From assembly GCA_038320555.1 (NCBI GenBank), contig JBBQEJ010000002.1:24303-88302 (forward strand): a stretch of 64,000 nucleotides of DNA, read 5' to 3'. Below are positions 18,339 through 26,551 of this stretch, in pieces. The notes beneath the pieces are model-generated. The model had not been told where the DNA came from, did no database searches, and was given only the letters and a program-made list of their open reading frames with translations. Position numbers and translations under genes: made by a program. Source of the DNA: JALZOC01 sp038320555. Lineage in GTDB: Bacteria; Acidobacteriota; Vicinamibacteria; Vicinamibacterales; 2-12-FULL-66-21. Within the stretch, counting starts at the first letter, position 1, and the number at the start of each line of letters is the position of its first letter.

Positions 18339-18378
18339 TTGGTGAATTGGTGAATTGGTGAATTCACGAATTCACCAA
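18339..18378 (+). repeat. 8-bp tandem repeat (three units) ending in a perfect 10-bp hairpin
   Basis: TTGGTGAA occurs in phase at 18339, 18347 and 18355. The last unit is the left arm of a perfect hairpin: 18355-18364 pairs with 18369-18378 across a 4-base loop. It lies between the ychF-like stop and the first polysaccharide gene, both on the minus strand. There is no T-run, so a Rho-independent terminator is not clear. Confidence 0.88.
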
Positions 18379-18390
18379 TCGGCACCAGCG

Positions 18391-19479
18391 CTATGTCGCG
18401 TGGCGGAAGTTGATGACGTCGCCGTCCTGAACGACGTATTCCTTGCCTTCCAGACGAAGCTCGCCGTGGTCGCGGCAGGCCGCAAGCGTGCCGCGCGCGA
18501 TCAGGTGCTCGTATCTGACGACCTCCGCGCGAATGAATCCACGCGAGATGTCGCTGTGGATTTCCCCCGCCGCCAGAACCGCCGACGTGTTGCGCGGGAT
18601 CGACCACGCGCGGTTCTCGTCCTCTCCCACGGTAAAAAACGAGATGTAGCCGAGAAGATCGTAGCTGGCACGGATCACCCGGTCGAGCCCGGACTCGCGC
18701 AAGCCCAGATCCGCCATGAAGGCAGCCGCATCCGCCGCATCGAGCTGGGCAATCTCCAGCTCGATCTTCGCGCAGATCGGGACCGCACGGGTGGCCGCGC
18801 CCGAAAGAAACGACTCGAGGCCACCCAGCCGGACGGCATCATCGGCGTGCGGGAGATCAGCCTCGTCGAGATTCAACACAATCAGCAGGGGTTTAGCCGA
18901 CAGGAACTGAAATCCGCGCAGCCGCTTTGCGTCGTCACTGCCGAGATCAAGGGCGCGCAGCGCACGTCCTTCTTCGAGCGCCGTCCGGCAGCGCAGGAGA
19001 ATCTCCTGTTCCTTCCGCAGGTCGGCGTTGTTGCCCTTCTTGAGATCCCGCTCGAGGCGCTCGAGGCGGCGCTCGACGACGCCAAGGTCCGCGAGGATGA
19101 CCTCATCTTCCATCGCGCGCACATCGCGCGCGGGATCGATCGTTCCCGCCGGATGCGCAACCGCTGGATCGCGAAACATGCGGACGACGTGGAGCAACGC
19201 GTCAGCGTTGCGGAAGGGGGCGACGTCGAGAAGCGCCGCCGCGCCGGTCTTGGCTCCGCCGACGCCCGCGATGTCCGCGAATTCGACCGTTGCCGGCACG
19301 TGCTTGCGCGGATTGAACAGCGCCGTCAGCCTGTCGAGCCTCTCATCAGGTACGCGCGAGACGCCGACATTCGCCTCCGACTTGCCAGCCGGGCGCGGCG
19401 CTTCCCGCGCGCTCGTCAGCAATTGAAACAAGGCTGTTTTCCCTGACGACGGAAATCCAATCAAACCGGCACGAAGCAT
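18391..19479 (-). CDS. ychF: Divergent YchF/OLA1-type GTPase/ATPase
   Basis: 362 residues. The OBG-family P-loop is GLIGFPSSGKTALF, where canonical YchF has GxPNVGKSTLF. The G3 region reads FADIAGVGGAKTGAALL, a shortened form of the family's DIAGLVKGASKGEGLGN. The nucleotide-specificity segment is LNLDEAD, comparable to the NxxE of YchF, which prefers ATP. A coiled-coil middle (about residues 130-180) and a C-terminal TGS/DUF933-type domain (SFFTVGEDENRAWSI, GEIHSDISRGFIRAEVVRYEHL, EGKEYVVQDGDVINFRHA) complete the architecture. The C-terminus is strongly family-like and the N-terminus is divergent. YchF proteins associate with ribosomes and stress control. Confidence 0.85.
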   Translation of the reverse strand: MLRAGLIGFPSSGKTALFQLLTSAREAPRPAGKSEANVGVSRVPDERLDRLTALFNPRKHVPATVEFADIAGVGGAKTGAAALLDVAPFRNADALLHVVRMFRDPAVAHPAGTIDPARDVRAMEDEVILADLGVVERRLERLERDLKKGNNADLRKEQEILLRCRTALEEGRALRALDLGSDDAKRLRGFQFLSAKPLLIVLNLDEADLPHADDAVRLGGLESFLSGAATRAVPICAKIELEIAQLDAADAAAFMADLGLRESGLDRVIRASYDLLGYISFFTVGEDENRAWSIPRNTSAVLAAGEIHSDISRGFIRAEVVRYEHLIARGTLAACRDHGELRLEGKEYVVQDGDVINFRHAT

Positions 19480-19699
19480 CTGTTTTCCTCAACACCGGGT
19501 GAGCTCGCCGCTCGGCACATACGCCTGCCCTGCTCTGAGCGAGCCGTCGCCCCAGAGCGAGTCGAAGGTCTCCAGAGCGGGTCGAAGGGGCTCTCAGATC
19601 TGCCCATCCTAGCATGCGATTGCAACTCTGCCGTTGACCTTCGCCGGCGTTTTCGCCAGCGAAAATAAAGCGTAACACCATGAACGCGTGGAATTTGCG

Positions 19700-19728
19700 T
19701 TGACAGTCAGGCCTACGTTCTCTACTAT
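19700..19728 (+). promoter_or_regulatory. Sigma-70 type promoter of the dcw cluster
   Basis: A perfect TTGACA -35 box at 19700-19705 is followed by a 17-bp spacer and a TACTAT -10 box at 19723-19728 (4 of 6 consensus). Transcription would start near 19735, just inside the MraZ boxes and about 33 nt before the mraZ GTG. It is one of the best housekeeping promoter matches in the window. Confidence 0.75.
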
Positions 19729-19732
19729 CGCG

Positions 19733-19758
19733 GTGGAATTTTATGGAGCAAAGTGGAG
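19733..19758 (+). promoter_or_regulatory. Three MraZ-box-like direct repeats
   Basis: GTGGAA (19733), ATGGAG (19743) and GTGGAG (19753) repeat the core TGGA at exact 10-bp steps, directly downstream of the -10 box. MraZ is known to bind TGGG-type direct repeats spaced one helical turn apart in the mraZ promoter of Escherichia coli. The last repeat also contains the GGAG that serves as the mraZ Shine-Dalgarno. This suggests autoregulation by MraZ of the whole cluster. Confidence 0.7.
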
Positions 19759-19767
19759 TGAAGAGAC

Positions 19768-20208
19768 GTGCTCCGGGGCAACTACACCGCCAAAATTGAT
19801 GAGAAGGGCCGGCTCAAGATCCCGAACGCCTTTCGGACCCTCGTGGAGGGGCAGCACGGAAAGGAATTGTTCGTGACGAGCTTGACGGGGGAGTACGTCC
19901 GCATCTACCCGATGCCCATCTGGATGGCTCTCGAGGAAAAGCTGGCGGCCGTTCCCTCGACGCACCCGGCCCGGCTCAAGTATTTCGACCGCATCAACTA
20001 TTTCGGTCAGACCGCTGAATTCGACGTCCAGGGGCGGGTCCTCATCCATCCGCGTCTCCGGGAGTCGGCGGGAATGACTGGTGAGGTCGATGTGTTCGGA
20101 CAGTACGCCTGGCTCGACGTCTGGAACCACGAACGGTTCGTCGCCAAGCTTCAGCGCGAGCCGTACACCGATGACGATGCGCGCGCCCTCTCGGAGTTCG
20201 GGATTTGA
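19768..20208 (+). CDS. mraZ: Transcriptional regulator MraZ
   Basis: 146 residues from GTG 19768, with GGAG ten bases before it. Two SpoVT/AbrB-like halves are visible: LRGNYTAKIDEKGRLKIPNAFR at the N-terminus and AEFDVQGRVLIHPRLRESAG in the second half. Each carries the DxKGRxxIP-type swapped-hairpin motif. MraZ forms a ring-like oligomer and binds repeats ahead of its own gene, controlling the division and cell wall cluster. The three TGGA repeats upstream fit that role. Length is normal for the family. Its stop overlaps the rsmH start. Confidence 0.97.
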   Translation: MLRGNYTAKIDEKGRLKIPNAFRTLVEGQHGKELFVTSLTGEYVRIYPMPIWMALEEKLAAVPSTHPARLKYFDRINYFGQTAEFDVQGRVLIHPRLRESAGMTGEVDVFGQYAWLDVWNHERFVAKLQREPYTDDDARALSEFGI

Positions 20209-21098
20209 GCGTGAACCCCGTGCACGAACCGGTCATGGTGGCCGAAACGGTTGCGCTGCTCGAACCCGCCCGCGGCGGGCTGTTTGTCGACTGCACGGTC
20301 GGTCTCGGCGGTCACGCGCGCGCGATTCTCGCCGGAGGCGCCACCCGTCTGATTGGTCTCGACCGCGACATGACGGCGCTCGCGATGGCTGCTGAAACGC
20401 TGGCCGACTGGCGCGACCGCGTAGAGCTCGTGCACGCCGATTACCGCGAGCTCCAATCGGTGCTCGCCCCGCGCGGCATCGCCGGCATCGCCGGCGCGCT
20501 GGCGGATCTTGGGGTCTCATCAATGCAATTCGACACCGAAGGGCGTGGATTCAGCTTCCGTCGCGACGAACCGCTCGACATGCGGATGGACCAGACGCAG
20601 GGGGCCACCGCGGCCGACTTGATTGCCGGTACCGGCGAAGAGGACCTGGCGAACGTGATCTTCCAGTTCGGGGAGGAGCGTTTTTCGCGCCGCATCGCGC
20701 GCGGCATCGTCGAGGCGCGGCGCACCGGGCGCATAGCCACAACCGGGCGGCTCGCGCAGATCGTCCGTCGTGCGGTGCCCCGAAAGGGTTACCAGCGGAT
20801 CGATCCGGCCACGCGCACGTTCCAGGCGCTGCGAATCTGGGTGAATCGCGAGCTCGACGGGCTCGACGCGTTTCTCGTCGATGCCTCGCGCCTGCTCAGC
20901 TCCGGAGCCCGGCTCGCGGTCATCACGTTTCATTCGCTCGAGGATCGCATCGTCAAGCACGTATTCCGGGCGCTGGCGGCAGCCGGAGAGGCCCTGCGCG
21001 TGCTGACGCGCAGGCCGGTGGTGCCGGGGGAGGCAGAAGTGGCGCGCAACCCGCGCGCGCGGAGCGCCAAATTGCGCGCGATTGAGAGGCTCGCATGA
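20205..21098 (+). CDS. rsmH: 16S rRNA (cytosine(1402)-N4)-methyltransferase
   Basis: 297 residues. The TTG at 20205 overlaps the mraZ stop and has GGAG 8 nt upstream. A GTG two codons later is also possible. HEPVMVAETVALLEP and FVDCTVGLGGHARAIL form the SAM-binding start, GLDRDMTAL follows, and ADLGVSSMQFDTEGRGFSFRRDEPLDMRMD is the RsmH signature. VITFHSLEDRIVKH is near the C-terminus. It N4-methylates C1402 of 16S rRNA in the ribosomal P site. It overlaps ftsL by four bases (ATGA). Confidence 0.97.
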   Translation: MSVNPVHEPVMVAETVALLEPARGGLFVDCTVGLGGHARAILAGGATRLIGLDRDMTALAMAAETLADWRDRVELVHADYRELQSVLAPRGIAGIAGALADLGVSSMQFDTEGRGFSFRRDEPLDMRMDQTQGATAADLIAGTGEEDLANVIFQFGEERFSRRIARGIVEARRTGRIATTGRLAQIVRRAVPRKGYQRIDPATRTFQALRIWVNRELDGLDAFLVDASRLLSSGARLAVITFHSLEDRIVKHVFRALAAAGEALRVLTRRPVVPGEAEVARNPRARSAKLRAIERLA

Positions 21099-21487
21099 GC
21101 GGGATCGATTTCGAGTACGCGATCAAGAAAGACGTCCGGAACAACCCCATCGTCCGTGAAGTGGACGAGGCGCGCCAGCGCCAGCTGCTCCAGTCGGTCG
21201 TGATCGGCGGACTTCTGTCACTCGTGATCCTGTTCTCGGCCTGGCAGCGGTTCGCGCTGCTCGGGCACGGCTACGAGATGCAGCGGATGCAGCAGGAACG
21301 GGCGGAGCAGGAGGAAGTTAGCCGCCACCTGCGCCTCGAAATCGAAACGCTGCGTTCGCCGGCGCGCATCGAGCGGATTGCGATCCGGCAGCTGCACTTG
21401 ATCGCTCCCGCGCGCGACGAGGCGATTGTCCTCGAGCGGGTGACGCCGTCGGCGCCTCCCGAAAAATCGATCGTGGCGGCGCGCTGA
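21095..21487 (+). CDS. ftsL: Cell division protein FtsL-like
   Basis: 130 residues with the FtsL layout: a short basic cytoplasmic N-terminus, one membrane helix (about residues 34-52) and a periplasmic coiled coil rich in Gln/Glu (QRMQQERAEQEEVSRHLRLEIETL). Sequence conservation in FtsL is always weak, so the call rests on topology and position between rsmH and ftsI. It would join FtsB and FtsQ to activate the septal FtsWI synthase. No FtsB candidate is in this window. Confidence 0.85.
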   Translation: MSGIDFEYAIKKDVRNNPIVREVDEARQRQLLQSVVIGGLLSLVILFSAWQRFALLGHGYEMQRMQQERAEQEEVSRHLRLEIETLRSPARIERIAIRQLHLIAPARDEAIVLERVTPSAPPEKSIVAAR

Positions 21488-21511
21488 TCGGACGGCGCGT
21501 CAGGAGGACCG

Positions 21512-23602
21512 TTGGCGAACGAACACGGCAGCCGATTCAAGCTCCCCTGGAGTGGATCCGCGCAGCGCATCCTGCGGCGCGAACCCGCGGCGACGGCGCC
21601 CGACTGGCGCGACACGCTCCGATCGCGAGTGCTCATCTGCGCGGCGCTCCTGGCGGTGTGGACGGTTGCGATCGAGGGACGTCTGCTGTACCTGCAGGTC
21701 TTCGAGCACGGCGACATGATGGCCCGCGCGAACCGCCAGCAGCTCAAGACCATCAAGCTGCCGGCCAAGCGCGGCGGAATCGTCGATCGTGGCGGCAACC
21801 TGCTCGCGTACAGCGTGGACGCCGACACCATCGCGGCCGATCCGTCGGACATCGACAACCCGGACGAGGTGGCATCGCGCATCTGCGCGGCGCTCGATGA
21901 GTGTGGCGCGCAGCAGCGGCAGCTCATGGCCGAGCGCCTGCGCGGAAAAGGACAGTTCGCGTACCTGGCGCGGCAGGTGTCGTCCGACGAAGCCCGTCGG
22001 GTCAAAGCGCTCGAGGTGCCCGGCCTGCTGTTCTACAAGGAAAGCCGGCGGTACTATCCGAAGAAGGAGCTCGCCGCGACCGTTCTCGGGTACGTCGGGC
22101 TCGACAACGGCGGCCTGGCGGGGCTCGAATCGACGTTCGATGGGCGCATCCGTGGACGCGAAGGCAAGATCCTTCTGCAGACCGACGCCCGGCGGCACGC
22201 GATGTCGACCCGCGAAGAGCGCCCGCCGACGGCGGGCGACGGTCTCGAGCTGACGATCGACGAATACCTCCAGTACATCGCGGATCGCGAGCTGCGTATC
22301 GGCGTAGCGGAGAACGCGGCGGCCGGCGGCACCGCCATCATCCTCGAGCCGCAGACCGGCGAGATCCTCGCGATGGCGAACTGGCCGACCTTCAATCCCA
22401 ACGCCTTCAACGCGTCCGACGTCGTCGCGCGCCGCAACCGCGCGATCCAGGACTTGTATGAGCCCGGTTCGACCTTCAAGGTCGTCACCGCATCGGCGGC
22501 GATCGAGGAAGGCCTCATCAGGCCAACCGATCAGATCGACTGCAGCCCTGGGTACATCACGTTCGGCAGCCGGATGATCCGCGATACCCACGAGTACGGC
22601 GTCCTTCCGTTCATTGATGTCATTGCAAAGTCGAGCAACGTCGGGGCGATAAAAGTCGGGATGAAGCTGGGGCCCGAGCGCCTCGGACGCTACATCAGCC
22701 GCTTCGGGTTCGGGCAGGCGATTGCGCCCGATTTCCGGGGAGAGAACAGCGGCATTGTCTGGAATCCCGCACGGCTCGACGCGAGCGCGCTCGCCTCGGT
22801 TTCGATGGGGTACCAGGTCGGCGTCACGCCGCTGCAGATGGCGGCGGCCGTGAGTATCGTCGCCAACGGCGGCGAGCTCGTCGAACCTCACGTGGTGCGC
22901 GCATTCATCCGGAACGGCCGGCGGGAAGAAGTGCCGCGCAAGGTCGTGCGCCGCGCGATTACGGCGGAGACAGCGGCGACGATGACCAGCATCATGGAAG
23001 CGGTCGTCGAGCGCGGAACCGCCAAGACCTTCGCGCAGATGGAGGGCTATACGGTCGCGGGGAAGACGGGCACCGCCTCCAAGCTCGTGAACGGGCGCTA
23101 TTCCAAGTCCGACTACAACGCGTCGTTTGTCGGCTTCGTGCCGTCGCGCAACCCGGCTATCACCATCGTCGTCGTCATCGACTCTCCGCACGCGCATGGC
23201 TTCTACGGAGCGACGGTGTCGGCGCCGGTCTTCAAGCGCATTGCTGAAGCGGCACTGCGGCATCTCGGTGTGGGTCCGACACTGAACCCGCCTCCGCCCG
23301 TGATCGTCGCGCGTTATGAATCGCAGGCGCAGGACATGGGCGCGTTGCGAGCGGGGGTACCCGTGACGCCGTCGCGGGCCGCGGAGGTCAACTCTCCCGG
23401 GCAGATGCCGGATCTGCGCGGCTTGAGCGCGCGCGAAGCGCTACGGACGCTGACACGCATCGGGTTGACGGCGCGGATCGCAGGCAGCGGCTTCGTGATC
23501 GACCAGTCGCCGGAAGCCGGATCGCTGCTCGTTCGCGGCGACGCATGCATTCTCAGACTCGGACGCCGTCCGGTGGCGCCGACGGGAGGAAACCGGCCGT
23601 GA
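21512..23602 (+). CDS. ftsI: Septal class B penicillin-binding protein with C-terminal PASTA domain
   Basis: 696 residues. TTG 21512 follows a strong AGGAGG (21502-21507) at short spacing. One membrane helix is near residues 40-57. The dimerisation domain includes AKRGGIVDRGGNLLAYS. The transpeptidase motifs are S320-TFK (SxxK), KSSN at 373-376 and KTG at 518-520. A single PASTA domain ends the protein (about 631-690, QMPDLRGLSAREALRTL). It cross-links septal peptidoglycan with FtsW. PASTA on the septal PBP is familiar from Gram-positives (SpoVD, PBP2x) and less so from proteobacterial FtsI. The stop overlaps the murE start. Confidence 0.96.
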   Translation: MANEHGSRFKLPWSGSAQRILRREPAATAPDWRDTLRSRVLICAALLAVWTVAIEGRLLYLQVFEHGDMMARANRQQLKTIKLPAKRGGIVDRGGNLLAYSVDADTIAADPSDIDNPDEVASRICAALDECGAQQRQLMAERLRGKGQFAYLARQVSSDEARRVKALEVPGLLFYKESRRYYPKKELAATVLGYVGLDNGGLAGLESTFDGRIRGREGKILLQTDARRHAMSTREERPPTAGDGLELTIDEYLQYIADRELRIGVAENAAAGGTAIILEPQTGEILAMANWPTFNPNAFNASDVVARRNRAIQDLYEPGSTFKVVTASAAIEEGLIRPTDQIDCSPGYITFGSRMIRDTHEYGVLPFIDVIAKSSNVGAIKVGMKLGPERLGRYISRFGFGQAIAPDFRGENSGIVWNPARLDASALASVSMGYQVGVTPLQMAAAVSIVANGGELVEPHVVRAFIRNGRREEVPRKVVRRAITAETAATMTSIMEAVVERGTAKTFAQMEGYTVAGKTGTASKLVNGRYSKSDYNASFVGFVPSRNPAITIVVVIDSPHAHGFYGATVSAPVFKRIAEAALRHLGVGPTLNPPPPVIVARYESQAQDMGALRAGVPVTPSRAAEVNSPGQMPDLRGLSAREALRTLTRIGLTARIAGSGFVIDQSPEAGSLLVRGDACILRLGRRPVAPTGGNRP

Positions 23603-25128
23603 CACTCCGCGATCTCCTTCGTGAGATCCCGGATCAACCGGCCGTTGCGGGTGTGAGCGACGCGTCCGCCGGCGATACCAGGGTGACGTCCGTGGCGTAC
23701 GACTCCCGGCAGGCAGGGCCGGGTTCCGTATTCGTCGCGCTCCGTGGTGTCCAGGCCGACGGCGCGTCGTTCGCGCGAGATGCGCTCGCACGCGGTGCCG
23801 TCGCCGTGGTGTCCGAAGCCGCCGCGCCGGACGGCGTGACGCGGCCCTGGATGCAGGTGGCCGACGCGCGGCTGGCGCTCGCGGCGCTGGCGGCCGCGCT
23901 GTATGGACGCCCCAGCGAGGAGCTGACGCTCGTCGGTATCACAGGAACGAACGGAAAGACGACCACGTCGTACTTGCTGGCGTCGATCTTCGAGGCGGCC
24001 GGTATCCGGTGCGGGCGGATCGGCACCGTGGGCTACCGGATCGGCAATCGCGAGATGGACGCGGCGCGCACGACGCCCGAGGCGCCCGATCTGCAGCGCC
24101 TGCTGCGCGAGATGGTCACGGAGGGATGCGGCGCCTGCGTCATGGAAGCGTCGTCGCATGCACTCGCGCTGCGGCGGGTGGATCGGTTGCACTTTGCCGC
24201 CGCGATCTTCACGAACCTCACGCGCGATCATCTCGATTTCCACCGCGACATGGAGGAGTACTTCCGCGCGAAGCGCCGCCTTGCCGAGTTGCTCCCGGAC
24301 GCGGGCATTGCCGTGACGAACCTCGACGATCGCCGCGGCGCCGAGTTCGGCGCGGCGGCGCGGCGGCCGGTCACGTACGCGATCGCCGCGGCCGCCGACG
24401 TGCGTCCGGGACCGATCGGCCTGTCGCTCGATGGGCTCGCGTTCGACGTGCGGACGCCTCGGGGTGCCCTTCGCCTCCGTTCGCCGCTTGTCGGCCGGCC
24501 CAACGCGTACAACATTCTGGCTGCGGTCGCTGCCGCCATGGCGCTCGACGTGCGGTTCAGCGCGATCGAAACCGGCATCGCTCAGCTGTCGGGCGTGCCG
24601 GGGCGTTTCCAGGTGGTGTCGGATGCCGCCGACGATGTCCGGGTGATCGTCGATTACGCGCACACCGACGATGCGCTGAAAAACCTGCTGGAGACCGCGC
24701 GGCCGCTCGCAACGGGCCGGCTGATCACGGTCTTCGGTTGCGGAGGGGATCGCGATCGCGCGAAACGGCCGCTCATGGGGGCGGTGGCCGCCCGGCTGAG
24801 CGACCTCGTGATCGTGACGTCGGATAACCCGAGATCGGAGGACCCCGACCAGATCATCGACGAGGTCAAGCGCGGCATCGTGATGCCCGCCGATCGCACC
24901 CCGCCGAACGCGCGGGCGCCGAAATCGACGCCGTTTCTCGCGATCAGCGATCGCCACACGGCAATCGAACGCGCCGTACACGACGCGCGCACCGGGGATC
25001 TGGTGCTCATCGCCGGCAAGGGACACGAAAAGTACCAGGTCATTGGCGACCGGACTTTGCCCTTCGACGACGTGGAGGTGGCACGCACGGCGCTGGCGCG
25101 ACGGCGGGCCGGCTCGAGCGTGTCCTAG
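23599..25128 (+). CDS. murE: UDP-N-acetylmuramoyl-tripeptide synthetase (meso-DAP adding)
   Basis: 509 residues. GTG 23599 overlaps the ftsI stop as GTGA and has GGGAGG nine bases upstream. An ATG farther upstream would read through ftsI. GITGTNGKTTTSYLL (ATP site, 113-127), EASSHAL, NLTRDHLDFH and VDYAHTDDAL are Mur-ligase motifs. DNPR at 409-412 (SDNPRSEDP) is the residue set that selects meso-diaminopimelate over lysine. It adds mDAP to UDP-MurNAc-Ala-Glu in the cytoplasm. Length is normal. Confidence 0.97.
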   Translation: MTLRDLLREIPDQPAVAGVSDASAGDTRVTSVAYDSRQAGPGSVFVALRGVQADGASFARDALARGAVAVVSEAAAPDGVTRPWMQVADARLALAALAAALYGRPSEELTLVGITGTNGKTTTSYLLASIFEAAGIRCGRIGTVGYRIGNREMDAARTTPEAPDLQRLLREMVTEGCGACVMEASSHALALRRVDRLHFAAAIFTNLTRDHLDFHRDMEEYFRAKRRLAELLPDAGIAVTNLDDRRGAEFGAAARRPVTYAIAAAADVRPGPIGLSLDGLAFDVRTPRGALRLRSPLVGRPNAYNILAAVAAAMALDVRFSAIETGIAQLSGVPGRFQVVSDAADDVRVIVDYAHTDDALKNLLETARPLATGRLITVFGCGGDRDRAKRPLMGAVAARLSDLVIVTSDNPRSEDPDQIIDEVKRGIVMPADRTPPNARAPKSTPFLAISDRHTAIERAVHDARTGDLVLIAGKGHEKYQVIGDRTLPFDDVEVARTALARRRAGSSVS

Positions 25129-25132
25129 TGGC

Positions 25133-26551
25133 GTGGATCGTGTGCCGTTGACCGCGGGACACATCGTGGCCGCCACCGGCGGGCGGCTCGTACATGGACG
25201 CGCGGATCAGGCGATCGACACAATCTCGATCGACTCCCGCAGAGTGGGGGCTGGTGATTTCTTCGTGGCCATCCGCGGCGAGCGCTTCGACGGACATCGC
25301 TTCGTTGCCGACTCACTGGCGCGCGGAGCGCGTGGCGCGCTGGTCGAGGAGACGGCAGCAGGCACGGCGCAGGCCGCGGCAGGAGGTCATCGAGACGCGG
25401 TGCTGATTGCCGTCGAGGACACGACGCGCGGCCTCCAGGACATCGCGCGCGACGTGCGGCAGCGCTCCGGAACGAAGATCGTCGCGATCACAGGCAGCGC
25501 AGGGAAGACGACGACAAAGGAAGTCGCGGCGGAATTTCTTTCGACGCGATATCGAGTATTTCGCAACACAGGGAACTTCAACAACCACATCGGCCTGCCG
25601 CTCTCGCTCCTCGAGCTGCGGTCGCGACCTGAGGTGGCGGTGGTCGAGCTCGGCATGAATCACCCCGGAGAAATCCGAACGCTCGTCGGCATCGCGCAGC
25701 CGGAGGTCCGGGTGTGGACCAACGTCGGCGACGCGCACGCCGGATTCTTCGCCTCCACGGACGCGATTGCCGATGCCAAGGGTGAAATCCTGGAGGGTGC
25801 ACGCACCGGCGACGTGCTGGTGGCCAACGCCGACGACAGCCGCATCGCCGCGCGGGCCGGTGCCTTTGCCGGACGTGTGATGACGTTCGGGCTCGAGCAC
25901 TCCGCCGACGTACGCGCGACCGACATCGAGGAGCGGGGCCTCGACGGCATCGCGGCGCGGGTCCGTACTCCTGTCGGCGATATGGACCTCGAGACGCCGC
26001 TCCTCGGCCTGGGCAATCTCGCCAACGTGCTCGCGGCGGTTGCCGTCGCCCTGCAATTCGACGTTCCGCTCGACGATGTCGCCGCGGCGGCTGCCGGGCT
26101 GCGAGCAGCGCATCGCCGCGGCGAGTTATTGCGTCTTCCCGGAGGACTCACGCTCATTGACGACTCGTACAACTCCAGTCCGGCGGCGCTCAAGCGTGCC
26201 CTGCAGACGATGAAGACGGCGAGTGGCAGCGCGCGCAAAATCGCGGTCCTCGGCGAAATGCTCGAGCTCGGCGCCCACGCTACTCGGTTGCACGAAGAGT
26301 GCGGCGCCCTGGCGGCCGCCGTCGGACTCGACCTGCTCATCGCCGTCGGCGGCCCGCCCGCGCGCGCGCTCGCGGATGCGGCGATACGGAGCGGGATGGC
26401 GGAATCCTCTGTCGCCTGGGTCGCGACCAGCGCCGAGGCCGCGGAGTTTGCCGCCGGACGGACACGGCCGGGCGACCTCGTGCTGGTCAAAGGTTCACGC
26501 GGCATCGGCACCGACGCTGTCGTCGATCGCCTGACGGCGGAGTTCGCCTGA
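25133..26551 (+). CDS. murF: UDP-N-acetylmuramoyl-tripeptide--D-alanyl-D-alanine ligase
   Basis: 472 residues from GTG 25133, four bases after the murE stop. A second in-frame GTG at 25142 is equally plausible. IDSRRVGAGDFFVAIRGERFDGH is the N-terminal substrate domain. AITGSAGKTTTKE (P-loop, 121-128), NTGNFNNHIGLPLSLL, ELGMNHPGEI and IDDSYNSSPAAL are MurF signatures. It adds the D-Ala-D-Ala dipeptide. Since ddl is not in the cluster, that dipeptide must come from a gene elsewhere. The stop shares a base with the mraY start (TGATG). Confidence 0.96.
   Translation: MDRVPLTAGHIVAATGGRLVHGRADQAIDTISIDSRRVGAGDFFVAIRGERFDGHRFVADSLARGARGALVEETAAGTAQAAAGGHRDAVLIAVEDTTRGLQDIARDVRQRSGTKIVAITGSAGKTTTKEVAAEFLSTRYRVFRNTGNFNNHIGLPLSLLELRSRPEVAVVELGMNHPGEIRTLVGIAQPEVRVWTNVGDAHAGFFASTDAIADAKGEILEGARTGDVLVANADDSRIAARAGAFAGRVMTFGLEHSADVRATDIEERGLDGIAARVRTPVGDMDLETPLLGLGNLANVLAAVAVALQFDVPLDDVAAAAAGLRAAHRRGELLRLPGGLTLIDDSYNSSPAALKRALQTMKTASGSARKIAVLGEMLELGAHATRLHEECGALAAAVGLDLLIAVGGPPARALADAAIRSGMAESSVAWVATSAEAAEFAAGRTRPGDLVLVKGSRGIGTDAVVDRLTAEFA

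Larger units (their letters stand above)
19480..19767. other. Divergent intergenic region between the ychF-like gene and mraZ
   Basis: This 288-bp gap holds the dcw promoter and MraZ boxes at its right side (listed separately). Nearer the ychF-like gene are imperfect copies of a GCGAGTCGAAGG phrase (19557-19568) and GCGGGTCGAAGG (19577-19588). A GC hairpin with a TTTT loop lies near 19646-19665. On the minus strand TGCTAGGAT (19606-19614) could be an extended -10 for the ychF-like gene, but there is no matching -35. No coding sequence is supported here. Confidence 0.6.

Noticed and set aside
19640..19672. Rho-independent terminator for the ychF-like gene or an upstream gene near the GC hairpin with TTTT loop
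   Set aside because: It lies upstream of both divergent genes, so nothing known ends there, and the T residues are in the loop and not after the stem.
21500..23263. Long open frame on the minus strand (587 codons) opposite ftsI
   Set aside because: It is a shadow of the GC-rich ftsI coding strand: composition is His/Arg/Asp-rich, there is no start context, and no motif. The plus frame carries all PBP motifs.
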